This document shows, piece after piece, positions 7,916 through 17,038 of a DNA stretch of 64,000 bases. Below the pieces are notes generated by a model, which saw only the letters and a list, made by a program, of their open reading frames with translations, did not search any database and was not told where the DNA came from. The position numbers and the translations under genes were made by a program. Source of the stretch: Varibaculum prostatecancerukia (GTDB lineage: Bacteria; Actinomycetota; Actinomycetes; Actinomycetales; Actinomycetaceae). The DNA is taken from positions 248,001 through 312,000 of the forward strand of contig NZ_OW968402.1 in assembly GCF_943169825.2 (NCBI RefSeq), given 5' to 3'. The number at the start of each line of letters is the position of its first letter. Position 1 is the first letter of the stretch.

Positions 7916-8974
7916 ATGAAGGTTTCAATTATTGGTGCCAGCGGATTTGCCGGAGGAGAAATCCTGCGGATAGTTGCGGCGCACCCCGCCTTTGAGGTTG
8001 ACCAGCTATGCGCGTCCTCCTCAGCGGGTAAAAAGCTAGGGGAGTTCCACCCCCAACTTCCTCAGTTAGCGCAGCGGAAACTAACAGCAGTAGACCCGGC
8101 AGCGCTAAAAGAAAGCGCCTCGATTTTCCTGGCGCTCCCGCACGGACAATCCGGCAAAATAGCGGGGCAGCTACGCGAAGCCGGGGTGGAAAGCCTGCTG
8201 GTAGATTGCGGAGCTGACCATCGCCTCACTTCCCAAGCAGCCTGGGATCACTACTATGGCGGGGAATACCACCAGGCCTGGACCTATGGGATGCCGGAAC
8301 TGCAGAGCTTTAGCGGCCCGTCTCAGCGCGAGCAGCTGAAAAAAACTCAGCAGATTGCGGTTCCCGGATGTAACGTTACTGCTGTCACCTTGGCCTTTCA
8401 GCCGCTGGTAGCAGCCGGGTTAATAGATCCGGGCGATATTGTGGCCACCTTGGCGGTGGGGTATTCGGGAGCTGGAAAATCACTAAAACCGCATCTCTTG
8501 GCCACGGCCGCCCTGGGAAATGCCCAACCCTACGCGGTAGGAGGAACCCATCGGCATATCCCTGAAATCGCACAAAACTTTGCGGTTAGCAGCAAAAATG
8601 ACGCCGAGGACTTTAAAATCACCCTCACCCCGGTCTTGGTGCCGATGTCCCGGGGAATTCTGGCAACCGTAACCGCCAGTGCCACCGAAAAAACTTCCAC
8701 CGAGCAGCTGCACGCCCTCTATCAGGATTTTTACCAAGAAGAAAACCTTATCCAGGTACTTGAACTCGGCTCTTGGCCGCAAACCCAAGGGGTGACCGGG
8801 AGCGCAAACGTGCAGGTGCAAGTGGCGCTGGATCAGCGTTCCGGAAAGATTATTGCCCTCAGCGCCCTCGATAACTTGGGGAAAGGAACCGCGCAAGCGG
8901 CCGTGCAATCGGCCAACTTGGCGCTGGGACTACCCGAATATAGCGGCATTAACCAGATTGGAGTTGCCCCGTGA
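7916..8974 (+). CDS. argC: N-acetyl-gamma-glutamyl-phosphate reductase
   Basis: The 352-residue enzyme makes N-acetylglutamate semialdehyde in arginine synthesis. It starts with the NAD(P)-binding loop IIGASGFAGGE (residues 5-15), and the catalytic cysteine is Cys152 in VPGCNVTAV. GTHRHIPEI further on is the usual substrate-side histidine segment. It is the first gene of the argCJBDGH operon; its stop overlaps the GTG start of argJ by four bases. The start ATG at 7916 is nearly touched by the second ARG box, leaving no typical ribosome binding site, so the transcript may be leaderless or start codon use may be weak. Confidence 0.96.
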   Translation: MKVSIIGASGFAGGEILRIVAAHPAFEVDQLCASSSAGKKLGEFHPQLPQLAQRKLTAVDPAALKESASIFLALPHGQSGKIAGQLREAGVESLLVDCGADHRLTSQAAWDHYYGGEYHQAWTYGMPELQSFSGPSQREQLKKTQQIAVPGCNVTAVTLAFQPLVAAGLIDPGDIVATLAVGYSGAGKSLKPHLLATAALGNAQPYAVGGTHRHIPEIAQNFAVSSKNDAEDFKITLTPVLVPMSRGILATVTASATEKTSTEQLHALYQDFYQEENLIQVLELGSWPQTQGVTGSANVQVQVALDQRSGKIIALSALDNLGKGTAQAAVQSANLALGLPEYSGINQIGVAP

Positions 8975-10152
8975 AAAAAGATGAAAGCCTGCAAGGCGTA
9001 ACCAGCGTACCGGGGTTTAAAGCCTGCGGAATCGCCTCGGGAATGCGTAAAAACCAGCGCAAAGACTTAGCGCTCGTCCTTAATACCGGCGCAAATCCGG
9101 TGGCCGCCGGAGTGTTTACCTCTAATCGCTTCGCCGCCGCTCCCGTGCTTTACTCGCGGGCAATGCTCAGTAAAGGGGCGACCGGGATGCGTTCGGTAGT
9201 GCTTAACTCCGGCAGCGCCAATGCTTGCACCGGCAAAAGCGGGCTCAAAGATGCAGTTACCACCGCCAAGGCAGTCGGAGCCGCCCTGGCAATCGATCCG
9301 CGGCAAGTGCTAGTGTGCTCCACCGGGATGATCGGGGTGCCGCTGCCGATGGAGAAAATGTTATCCGGGATTGAAACTGCAGCCACCAGTCTTAGCGAAG
9401 AGGGCGGCGCGGATGCCTCCTGGGCGATTCTCACCACCGATAATGAACCGAAAACAGTTCACTACCAGGCAGAAGGCTACCAAATCGCCGGCATGGCAAA
9501 AGGGGCAGGAATGTTAGCGCCGGCCCTGGCCACTATGCTTTGTGTAATCACCACTGACGCTCTCCTAGATGCCGAAACCGCCCAAAAATCCCTAGAAGTT
9601 GCCTGCGCGAAAACCTTTAACCGTCTGGATTCCGATGGGTGCATGTCCACCAATGACACCGTAATTTTGTTGGCCTCCGGGGAAAGTGGGAAGGCGCCTA
9701 GCGGATTTACCGCGGCACTGACCGAAACCTGTGCCCAGTTGGCGCGGAAACTCGCTGATGACGCGGAAGGCGCACAGCACACTGTAGAGATTGCGGTTAC
9801 CGAAGCCGAAAGCGAAGCCGGTGCATTGATCGCGGCGAAAACTATTTCCCGCTCAAACCTGGTTAAAACAGCTATCGCCGGGTGCGACCCCAATTGGGGA
9901 AGAATCGTTTCCGAACTGGGAACCGTCCCAGAAAGTGTTTGCCCCTATGACCCCGCGCAGGTATCGGTGCTGTTCAACGGGGTGCAGGTGTGTAAGGACG
10001 GTGCCGCTTGGGGGAACCGGGAAGACGTCCCCTTTGACAGTCGAGAGGTGCATTTAGAAGTGCGCCTGGGAGCTGGAAATGCCCAGGCCAGCGTACTTAC
10101 CAACGACCTTACCCACGAATATATTCATATCAACGCGGACTATTCATCATGA
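8971..10152 (+). CDS. argJ: Bifunctional ornithine acetyltransferase / N-acetylglutamate synthase
   Basis: This 393-residue protein recycles the acetyl group from N-acetylornithine to glutamate. The self-cleavage site is visible: KGAGMLAPALATML (residues 177-190), with cleavage expected between Ala187 and Thr188 to give the alpha and beta chains. The signature GCDPNWGRI is present in the beta chain. The GTG start at 8971 overlaps the argC stop in GTGA, and its own stop overlaps argB in ATGA, so the genes are translationally coupled. With argJ present the pathway uses the cyclic route and needs no argE. Confidence 0.96.
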   Translation: MKKDESLQGVTSVPGFKACGIASGMRKNQRKDLALVLNTGANPVAAGVFTSNRFAAAPVLYSRAMLSKGATGMRSVVLNSGSANACTGKSGLKDAVTTAKAVGAALAIDPRQVLVCSTGMIGVPLPMEKMLSGIETAATSLSEEGGADASWAILTTDNEPKTVHYQAEGYQIAGMAKGAGMLAPALATMLCVITTDALLDAETAQKSLEVACAKTFNRLDSDGCMSTNDTVILLASGESGKAPSGFTAALTETCAQLARKLADDAEGAQHTVEIAVTEAESEAGALIAAKTISRSNLVKTAIAGCDPNWGRIVSELGTVPESVCPYDPAQVSVLFNGVQVCKDGAAWGNREDVPFDSREVHLEVRLGAGNAQASVLTNDLTHEYIHINADYSS

Positions 10153-11045
10153 TTGTTAAAAACCTATCTGCCTGGGATAAAGCCGGGATACTGCTAGAAA
10201 CCTTGCCGTGGCTACGCGAATATTCCGGCTCGCGGATTGTCATTAAGTACGGCGGCAACGCCATGATTTCGGAAGAGCTCAAGACTGCTTTTGCCCGGGA
10301 TATTATTTTCCTGCACGAATGGGGGATTGAACCCGTAATTGTGCACGGCGGCGGTCCCCAAATCAGTTCTATGCTAGAAACTCTGGGAATCGAAACTCCG
10401 TTTGTTTCCGGTTTACGCGTCACCAGCCCGGAAGTAATGAAAGTGGTGCGGATGGTGCTCACCGGGATGGTGCAGCGCGAACTGGTTTCTTTGCTTAACG
10501 AAACTTCGATTGCGGCGATTGGGATGTCCGGGGAGGACGGAGCGTTCTTAAAGGCTGTTAAAAAGAGCGCTAGCGTAGAGGGAAAACCTGTTGACCTGGG
10601 GTTAGTTGGCGAAGTGACTGCAGTTGATCCCGGACCTATAGAAGATTTACTGCAGTCCGGACGCATCCCGGTAGTGTCCTCGATTGCGGTTAATCAAGAT
10701 GACCCCACCCAGGTTTTGAACATTAACGCCGATTTAGCGGCTGCGGCAGTCGCGGGAGCTATTGGAGCGAAGAAACTTATCGTCCTCACCGACGTGAAAG
10801 GACTCTATCGCAACTGGCCAGACCCTGATACCCGGATTTCGCAGATAAAAGCCAGTGAGGCCGCCGAAATGCTGCCCACCATAGAAGCGGGAATGCGCCC
10901 CAAAGTGCAAGCCTGCATTCAGGCCTGTCAGCAAGGGGTACCCCGGGCAACTATTATTGACGGGCGGGTGCCGCACTCGATGCTGCTAGAAATCTTCACC
11001 GATACCGGATTTGGAACCATGGTGAAGGGAGATAACTATGAATAA
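10149..11045 (+). CDS. argB: Acetylglutamate kinase
   Basis: The 298-residue enzyme phosphorylates N-acetylglutamate, normally the feedback-controlled step. Amino acid kinase landmarks are VIKYGGNAM (residues about 31-39), VHGGGPQI, the glycine-rich LVGEV region, and LNINADLAAAAVA. Its length and the N-terminal helix (LSAWDKAGILLETLPWL) resemble the hexameric, arginine-inhibited type, though inhibition cannot be proved from sequence. ATG 10149 overlaps the argJ stop, and the stop overlaps the start of argD by eight bases. Confidence 0.96.
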   Translation: MIVKNLSAWDKAGILLETLPWLREYSGSRIVIKYGGNAMISEELKTAFARDIIFLHEWGIEPVIVHGGGPQISSMLETLGIETPFVSGLRVTSPEVMKVVRMVLTGMVQRELVSLLNETSIAAIGMSGEDGAFLKAVKKSASVEGKPVDLGLVGEVTAVDPGPIEDLLQSGRIPVVSSIAVNQDDPTQVLNINADLAAAAVAGAIGAKKLIVLTDVKGLYRNWPDPDTRISQIKASEAAEMLPTIEAGMRPKVQACIQACQQGVPRATIIDGRVPHSMLLEIFTDTGFGTMVKGDNYE

Positions 11046-12285
11046 CGCCGAATGGATAAGCACCTACCAAGAAAACCTTCTAGGGGTTTTCGGGCAGCCT
11101 CAAGCCTGTTTCACCCATGGTAAAGGCACTAGGGTTTGGGACGCCGATGGTAAAGAATACCTGGATCTGCTGGCAGGGATCGCGGTAAACGCTCTCGGGT
11201 ATGCCCATCCAGAAATAGTGAAGACTATCGGGGAGCAAGCCAGCCGCTTTACCCACGTCTCTAACTTTTTCACTACCCCGCAGCAGGTAGAGGCCGCGGC
11301 GGCAGTAAAGAAAATCTGCGCCGCCGGTTGGTCAAGTCAGACGAGCGAAAAAATCACTGCGCAGGCACGGGTGCTGTTCGTGAATTCGGGCACCGAAGCC
11401 AATGAGGCCGCCCTAAAAATGGCGCTAGCTGCCCAGCCGGGAGGGCGGGCGATTGCACTGAAAGGCGCATTTCACGGACGCACCCTGGGGTCGCTTTCAC
11501 TGACCTATAAAGCTCCTTACCGTGAGCCCTTTGCTCCCTTCGTCGGCCCTACCGAGTTTGTGGAGGCCTCGGTAACAGGAATCGAGGCAGTAGATCCGAA
11601 AGGAATATCCGCGATTTTCCTGGAACCGCTGCAAGGCGAAGCGGGAGTAATCCCCCTAGCCCCCGAAGTTTTAGCCGCCGCGCGTAAGCTCGCCGACCAA
11701 ACCGGCGCTTTGCTAATTTTTGACGAAGTGCAAACCGGGATGGGTAGATGCGGAAAATGGCTCGCCCACCAGGGGATTAGTCACGACGGAAAAGAAATAA
11801 TCCCGGACGTGGTGACTCTGGCGAAAGGCCTAGGCGCCGGAGTGTCGGTAGGGGCTTGTGTGGCGATGAACCAGCGCGCCGCCAGCGCCCTAAAACCGGG
11901 AAGTCACGGCACCACTTTCGGGGGGAACCCGCTGGTAACCGCGGTAGTGGCGCGCAGCATCACCTTGATGGAGGAACTGGATTTACCGACTCACGCCGCC
12001 AAAGTTGGGGACGCCTGGATGCAGGCGATCGCAAATGCCCAAATCCCGGGGATCAAGACGACCCGGGGGCAAGGACTGCTACGCGGCCTCGTCCTCGAAA
12101 AAAATGTTGCCCCGCAACTAGCGAAGGCCCTGTTTAAGGCCGGGTTTATTGTAAATGCCCCGGCTGCCAACATTATTCGTTTGGCGCCGCCCCTAATTAT
12201 TGAACTTGAAGAAGCAAAAACCCTGATACCGGCGTTAAAGGAAGCGCTCGCGCAGGTAGAACTAGACCTAGAAAAAGGAGAATAA
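11038..12285 (+). CDS. argD: Acetylornithine aminotransferase
   Basis: This 415-residue class III aminotransferase converts N-acetylglutamate semialdehyde to N-acetylornithine with PLP. The Schiff-base lysine is Lys263 in [10 protein letters not shown], with the upstream [13 protein letters not shown] (residues 225-237) that holds the PLP-nitrogen aspartate, and [11 protein letters not shown] (115-125) for phosphate binding. It begins inside argB (eight-base overlap) and ends two bases before the argG start, with AAAAAGGAGAAT providing the argG ribosome binding site. It may also act as succinyldiaminopimelate transaminase, as some homologues do. Confidence 0.95.
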   Translation: MNNAEWISTYQENLLGVFGQPQACFTHGKGTRVWDADGKEYLDLLAGIAVNALGYAHPEIVKTIGEQASRFTHVSNFFTTPQQVEAAAAVKKICAAGWSSQTSEKITAQARVLFVNSGTEANEAALKMALAAQPGGRAIALKGAFHGRTLGSLSLTYKAPYREPFAPFVGPTEFVEASVTGIEAVDPKGISAIFLEPLQGEAGVIPLAPEVLAAARKLADQTGALLIFDEVQTGMGRCGKWLAHQGISHDGKEIIPDVVTLAKGLGAGVSVGACVAMNQRAASALKPGSHGTTFGGNPLVTAVVARSITLMEELDLPTHAAKVGDAWMQAIANAQIPGIKTTRGQGLLRGLVLEKNVAPQLAKALFKAGFIVNAPAANIIRLAPPLIIELEEAKTLIPALKEALAQVELDLEKGE

Positions 12286-12287
12286 CC

Positions 12288-13496
12288 ATGAGTAAAGATC
12301 GGGTAGTACTGGCATATTCGGGCGGATTGGACACTTCGGTGGCCATCGGCTGGATCGGGGAACAAACCGGCAAAGAGGTGATCGCCTGCGCCGTTGACGT
12401 AGGGCAAGGCGGGGAAGACCTGGAGGTAATCCGCCAACGCGCCCTCGATTGCGGGGCAGTCGATGCCTATGTGGCTGACGCGAAAGACGAATTCGCCGAA
12501 GAATATTGCCTGCCAGCAATCAAAGCTAATGGTCTTTACATGGATCAATATCCGCTGGTATCGGCGCTTTCTCGGCCGCTGATTTGTAAACACCTGGTGA
12601 AAGTAGCCAATAAGTTCGGCGCCGACACCGTCGCTCATGGTTGCACCGGGAAAGGCAACGACCAGGTACGTTTCGAGGTGTCGCTTACCAGCCAAAACCC
12701 GGAAATTAAATGTATATCGCCGGTACGGGATCTGGCGCTGACCCGGGACGTGGCGATTAAGTATGCCGAAGAACACGAGCTGCCGATCGAAACCACCAAA
12801 CATAACCCCTTCTCCATTGACCAGAACGTGTGGGGGCGTGCGGTAGAAACCGGATACCTGGAGGATCTATGGAATCCGCCCACTAAAGACGTCTATGTTT
12901 ACACCGATGACCCCGCCTATCCGCCAGTGCCGGATCAGGTAGTAATCAGTTTTAAGCAGGGCGTTCCGGTGGCATTGGACGGACAAAAAATGTCAGTTCT
13001 GCAGATTATTCAGGAAATGAATCGCCGGGCTGGTGCCCAGGGGATAGGGCGCCTAGATATGGTGGAAGATCGCCTGGTAGGGATTAAGTCGCGGGAAATC
13101 TATGAGGCGCCCGGCGCGGTTGCGCTGATCATTGCCCACCAGAATCTAGAAAATCTGACTTTGGAGCGCGAACAAGGACGCTTCAAACGGCAAGTGGAAC
13201 AACGCTGGTCAGAACTGGTTTACGAAGGGCAATGGTATTCACCGCTGAAAGGCTCCCTCGATGCTTTCGTAGAAGACAGCCAAAAATACGTCACCGGCGA
13301 TATTCGGATGATTCTGCACGGCGGGCGGGCAGTAGTTGATGGACGGCGCTCCGAAGTCGGCTTGTATGACTTCAACCTGGCGACCTACGATTCAGGAGAC
13401 AGCTTTGACCAGTCTCTCTCGCGCGGATTCATCGGAATCTATGGGCTATCAACCCAGTTGGCAGCGGCGCGGGAACAAAAAGAAAGCAAGAAATAA
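12288..13496 (+). CDS. argG: Argininosuccinate synthase
   Basis: The 402-residue enzyme joins citrulline and aspartate with ATP. The N-type ATP pyrophosphatase loop [11 protein letters not shown] is at residues 9-19, and [15 protein letters not shown] gives the citrulline/aspartate site. It lies directly after argD in the same operon and one base before argH. The usual argF and argR genes, often found between argD and argG in actinobacteria, are missing here, so ornithine carbamoyltransferase must be encoded elsewhere if the pathway is complete. Confidence 0.96.
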   Translation: MSKDRVVLAYSGGLDTSVAIGWIGEQTGKEVIACAVDVGQGGEDLEVIRQRALDCGAVDAYVADAKDEFAEEYCLPAIKANGLYMDQYPLVSALSRPLICKHLVKVANKFGADTVAHGCTGKGNDQVRFEVSLTSQNPEIKCISPVRDLALTRDVAIKYAEEHELPIETTKHNPFSIDQNVWGRAVETGYLEDLWNPPTKDVYVYTDDPAYPPVPDQVVISFKQGVPVALDGQKMSVLQIIQEMNRRAGAQGIGRLDMVEDRLVGIKSREIYEAPGAVALIIAHQNLENLTLEREQGRFKRQVEQRWSELVYEGQWYSPLKGSLDAFVEDSQKYVTGDIRMILHGGRAVVDGRRSEVGLYDFNLATYDSGDSFDQSLSRGFIGIYGLSTQLAAAREQKESKK

Positions 13497-13497
13497 T

Positions 13498-14925
13498 ATG
13501 AGCGAGCAGGTATCGCTATGGGGAGGCCGCTTTTCGGGCGGCCCTTCCCAGGCTTTAGCGGCACTTTCAGTATCCACCCAGTTCGATTGGCGCCTGGCGC
13601 TCTATGATATAGCCGGTTCGCGCGCCCATGCCCGGGCGCTCGCGGGAGCCGGTCTGCTAGACGCGGAAGAACTATCACAGATGCTGGCAGTATTAGGGCG
13701 GCTGGAAGAAAAAGTTAAAAGCGGTGCCTTTACCCCGGACCCCGGTGATGAGGACGTGCATACCGCCTTAGAGAGAGGACTCCTAGAGGAGGCCGGACCG
13801 CATTTAGGAGGGAAACTTCGCGCTGGACGCAGCCGCAACGACCAGATCGCCACCCTGATCCGGATGTACCTGCGAAACCAGGCACGCGCCCTCGCCGAGC
13901 GCATCATCGAGGTCGCAGAAGCCCTGCTGAGCCAGGCGAAAGCTGCCGGGGATACGGTCATGCCCGGGCGCACCCATATGCAGCACGCCCAGCCGGTATT
14001 GCTTGCCCATCAGCTCTTGGCTCACCTGTGGCCCCTGCTGCGGGAGATAGAGCGTTTTCAGGATTGGGATCGGCGCGCCGCCGCCAGTCCCTACGGATCC
14101 GGCGCGCTCGCAGGTAACACCCTGGGACTCGATCCGGTGCAAGTGGGGGAAGACCTGTCCTTTGATCGGGTAGTAGAAAACTCCATAGACGGAACCGCCA
14201 CCCGCGACGTGGTAGCCGAGTTCGCGTTCATCTGTGCCATGACCGGGATCGATATTTCCTGTCTAGCGGAAGAAATAATTATTTGGAACACCAAAGAGTT
14301 CGGGTATGTCACTTTGGACGATGCGTTCTCCACGGGATCATCGATCATGCCGCAAAAGAAGAACCCGGATGTGGCAGAACTGGCGCGCGGCAAAGCCGGT
14401 CGCATGATTGGGGATTTAACCGGCTTGCTGGCAGTCCTAAAAGGACTCCCCTTCGCCTATGCGCGTGACCTGCAAGAAGACAAAGAACCGGTCTTTGACC
14501 AGATCGACACTTTAGAGGTGCTGCTGCCTGCCGTCAGCGGGATGGTAGCCACTATGAATATCGACTACGGCCGCCTAGAAGAACTCGCTCCCCAAGGGTT
14601 TTCGCTGGCCACCGATATAGCCGAATGGCTAGTGGCGCGAGGAATGCCCTTCCGGCAAGCACATGAAGTATCCGGAGCCTGCGTACGTAAATGTGAAGAA
14701 AACGGGATAGAACTGGCGGATTTGAGTGACGAGCAGTTCGCCGCTATCGATCCGCTGCTGACTCCCGAGGTGCGGGAAGTGCTCAGCCCCGCCGGTTCGG
14801 TGCGGGCTCGCGCTGGACACGGAGGTACGGCGCCCGCGCAGGTCGCGCGGCAGATCGAATCCGCGGAGCAGCAGATAGCGCGCATCCGCACCGATTTCGC
14901 CGGCAAACACCTGGAATTCAAATAG
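13498..14925 (+). CDS. argH: Argininosuccinate lyase
   Basis: The 475-residue enzyme of the fumarase/aspartase superfamily cleaves argininosuccinate to arginine and fumarate. The family signature [12 protein letters not shown] is intact, as are RSRNDQIAT and [11 protein letters not shown] set the start at ATG 13498, one base after the argG stop; the open frame reaches back to 13336 but that part overlaps argG. Translation is probably coupled to argG. A long inverted repeat at 14948-15018 closes the operon. Confidence 0.95.
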   Translation: MSEQVSLWGGRFSGGPSQALAALSVSTQFDWRLALYDIAGSRAHARALAGAGLLDAEELSQMLAVLGRLEEKVKSGAFTPDPGDEDVHTALERGLLEEAGPHLGGKLRAGRSRNDQIATLIRMYLRNQARALAERIIEVAEALLSQAKAAGDTVMPGRTHMQHAQPVLLAHQLLAHLWPLLREIERFQDWDRRAAASPYGSGALAGNTLGLDPVQVGEDLSFDRVVENSIDGTATRDVVAEFAFICAMTGIDISCLAEEIIIWNTKEFGYVTLDDAFSTGSSIMPQKKNPDVAELARGKAGRMIGDLTGLLAVLKGLPFAYARDLQEDKEPVFDQIDTLEVLLPAVSGMVATMNIDYGRLEELAPQGFSLATDIAEWLVARGMPFRQAHEVSGACVRKCEENGIELADLSDEQFAAIDPLLTPEVREVLSPAGSVRARAGHGGTAPAQVARQIESAEQQIARIRTDFAGKHLEFK

Positions 14926-14947
14926 TTCCTTCCTCAGCGTTCGGTCT

Positions 14948-15018
14948 GGAAAAACCTATTTCCGCGCGTGCGGGCGGATTTTGCCTGCGTACGTTCCACG
15001 CGGAGGCTAGGTTTTTCC
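14948..15018. terminator. Inverted repeat between argH and nrtR
   Basis: GGAAAAACCTA (14948-14958) pairs perfectly with TAGGTTTTTCC (15008-15018), and CCGC (14962-14965) with GCGG (15000-15003). Because both arms carry A/T runs, the structure could stop transcription arriving from argH and from the convergent nrtR-like gene. Confidence 0.55.
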
Positions 15019-15053
15019 TCCTGCCCCGGGCTTACGTGCAGATTTTGCGCTTG

Positions 15054-15758
15054 TCAGGAAGGGCGGAGGATGGCGAAGGGGTCAGTTACCTGCAGGGTTT
15101 GCTTGGTGAAGCGGAAACGACGCGCGGGGCGGCCACCTTTGGTGCCGGGGGCTTTACGTTGACCGGTGGGGGCGAGCTGCCCGCGGCGAGTTAGAACCCG
15201 CTGCAGATTGGTGGGGGAGACTTCATGTCCCAAAGCGGCCTGGTAAAGACGGGTTAGCTCCGCCATAGTGAAATCCGGAGGCGCCAAGGCGAACGCAATA
15301 TTGGTGTAGGAAAGTTTCGCCCGCAACCGGTCTACCCCCTCGGAAATAATATCGGCATGGTCATAAGCCATTGGCGGCAGGTCGTTTACCGGTACCCACT
15401 GGGCATGAGGAGGAATTGCGGTAGTCACGTCGGCAGGCACCAGCCCTAAATAGGCGGTGGCCACGGTACGTTGGCTGGGGTCACGGGAAGGATCGGAGCG
15501 AGTGCCGAGCTGTTCCATATAGGAAAGTGCCGCAATATCCATTTTTTCGGAAAGATGTCGAAAAGCGCTGGCACCTAGAGTTTCTTCCGGTTCTAAAGGG
15601 CCAGAGGGGAGGGCAGGTAAGCCCTGAAAAGGTGGGTGCTCTCGGCGCGCCACCAGCACCATTAGCTGCGGGGAATCTCCACGAATTTGCAAGACTACGC
15701 TCAGTGCCTCATGCCGGTAGACGGCAGCTCCTTCGGCGTCTCGCAATTGGGTTCTCAC
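15054..15758 (-). CDS. nrtR: NrtR-like NUDIX-domain transcriptional regulator
   Basis: The 234-residue protein has an N-terminal NUDIX-like domain (about 15-150) whose box, around GPLEPEETLGASAFRHL, is degenerate at the catalytic glutamates, and a C-terminal winged helix (about 160-225) ending GTKGGRPARRFRFTKQ, close to the GRPARLYRF end of NrtR. NrtR proteins repress NAD-synthesis and niacin-uptake genes and respond to ADP-ribose compounds. The GTG start at 15758 faces the EIIC-like transporter gene, with an 11-bp inverted repeat between them at 15781-15811. I infer that it controls this transporter and itself. A catalytic NUDIX hydrolase is less likely given the box. Confidence 0.75.
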   Translation of the reverse strand: MRTQLRDAEGAAVYRHEALSVVLQIRGDSPQLMVLVARREHPPFQGLPALPSGPLEPEETLGASAFRHLSEKMDIAALSYMEQLGTRSDPSRDPSQRTVATAYLGLVPADVTTAIPPHAQWVPVNDLPPMAYDHADIISEGVDRLRAKLSYTNIAFALAPPDFTMAELTRLYQAALGHEVSPTNLQRVLTRRGQLAPTGQRKAPGTKGGRPARRFRFTKQTLQVTDPFAILRPS

Positions 15759-15780
15759 AAAATCTTATGGTAGCTTAAAT

Positions 15781-15811
15781 TTCAGTTTTCGACTATTAGG
15801 CGAAAACTGAA
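15781..15811. promoter_or_regulatory. Perfect 11-bp inverted repeat, candidate NrtR operator
   Basis: TTCAGTTTTCG (15781-15791) and CGAAAACTGAA (15801-15811) form a perfect inverted repeat around nine bases. It lies 22 bases before the nrtR-like start and 30 bases before the transporter start, so one bound dimer could cover both promoters. No T run follows, which argues for an operator rather than a terminator. Confidence 0.6.
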
Positions 15812-15841
15812 GAAGTTACCTCGAGAAGGAAAGTCTCCAAG

Positions 15842-16909
15842 ATGAAACAACGTATAAAAGGCTGGTTATCGCTATTTTTCATTGATGCGATGACCGGTAT
15901 GGCACACGGGCTGTTCGCCTCCCTGATTATCGGCACCATCATGGTGCAAGTGGGTGGTTTCATTCCGGGAATCATCGGGCGGGGACTGGTGCTGATCGGC
16001 TCAGTGGCCTCGGTACTTACCGGTGCCGGCATCGGGATGGGGGTAGCTCATCGCCTGAAGGCCTCCACCTTTGTGGTAGTTGGAACCGGACTAGCTGGAA
16101 TGATTGGGGCGCATGCCGCCAAAATCTTGAGCGGTGGAATCGTGGATGGTCTTTCTATGCAGCTGAAAGGACCGGGCGAGCCGCTGGGGGCGTTTATCGC
16201 CTCCTTCGTGGCAGTTGAGTTTGGCCTGCTGGTTTCAGGTAAAACTCCGGTAGATATCCTGGTTACACCCTTCGTTACGGTTACCAGCGGCACTATCGTA
16301 GGTCTAGCCATCGGGCCAGGTATCTCAGAGCTAATGACAGCTTTAGGAGCCATCATTAACTGGGGAACTGAGCGCCAGCCCTTCCTGATGGGCATTATTG
16401 TGTCGGTGCTGATGGGAATGATCTTGACGCTTCCGATTTCCTCGGCAGCCCTGGGAATCGTCTTGGGACTATCCGGCCTGGCAGCCGGGGCAGCCACTGT
16501 GGGCTGTAGCGCCCAGATGGTAGGTTTCGCCGTCGCGTCCTATCGAGAAAATAAAGTTTCCGGCCTAATCTCGCAGGGGATCGGTACTTCCATGTTGCAA
16601 GTGCCCAACATTATGCGGCATCCCTTAATCTGGATTCCCCCCACTTTAGCTTCCGCGATTCTCGGTCCCATCGCGACCATGGTGTTCAAGATGGAATCGA
16701 ATGCGGCCGGCTCCGGAATGGGAACTTCCGGCCTGGTGGGACAGATAATGACCTGGAACGTTATGGGGCCGACCACCTCCTGGCCGGCGCTGCTGGGAAT
16801 GATTCTGTTGCTGCACTTTATCGCCCCCGCCGTCCTCTCCCTGCTATTTGCCGAGTTTATGCGGAAGCAGGGTTGGATTAAGGCCGGAGATATGCTGCTC
16901 GAAAAATAG
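15842..16909 (+). CDS. EIIC-like membrane transporter (PTS_EIIC_2-type)
   Basis: The 355-residue protein has nine or ten hydrophobic segments from residue 10 to 340 rich in Gly, Ala and Ile. It resembles the PTS EIIC_2 family of stand-alone permease-like proteins (MAHGLFASLIIGTIM at the start, KTPVDILVTP in the middle, SNAAGSGMGTSGLVG near the end). No EIIA or EIIB gene lies nearby, so sugar phosphotransferase activity is doubtful and the substrate is unknown. Divergence from an NrtR-like regulator suggests a link with pyridine nucleotide metabolism, for example uptake of a vitamin or nucleoside, but this is inference from context only. Confidence 0.7.
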   Translation: MKQRIKGWLSLFFIDAMTGMAHGLFASLIIGTIMVQVGGFIPGIIGRGLVLIGSVASVLTGAGIGMGVAHRLKASTFVVVGTGLAGMIGAHAAKILSGGIVDGLSMQLKGPGEPLGAFIASFVAVEFGLLVSGKTPVDILVTPFVTVTSGTIVGLAIGPGISELMTALGAIINWGTERQPFLMGIIVSVLMGMILTLPISSAALGIVLGLSGLAAGAATVGCSAQMVGFAVASYRENKVSGLISQGIGTSMLQVPNIMRHPLIWIPPTLASAILGPIATMVFKMESNAAGSGMGTSGLVGQIMTWNVMGPTTSWPALLGMILLLHFIAPAVLSLLFAEFMRKQGWIKAGDMLLEK

Positions 16910-17038
16910 GGAGTATTCCGGATAGGAGGCAAACCCCCAGCCGTGTCCGTCGGTGGGTTAGACTGAGCCGAGAAGAGTAACACCGTATTCACCTCAGAGG
17001 GTGAGCGGCGGGTTTAACCTGCAGGAGAAAGGAATATC

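Noticed and set aside
15054-15758. ArgR next to the arginine operon
   Set aside because: The gene is an NrtR-like NUDIX/winged-helix protein and faces the transporter, not the arg operon.
16910-17038. T-box riboswitch upstream of tyrS
   Set aside because: I saw no T-box core sequence or specifier stem, only imperfect hairpins; T-boxes in actinobacteria are mainly on ileS.
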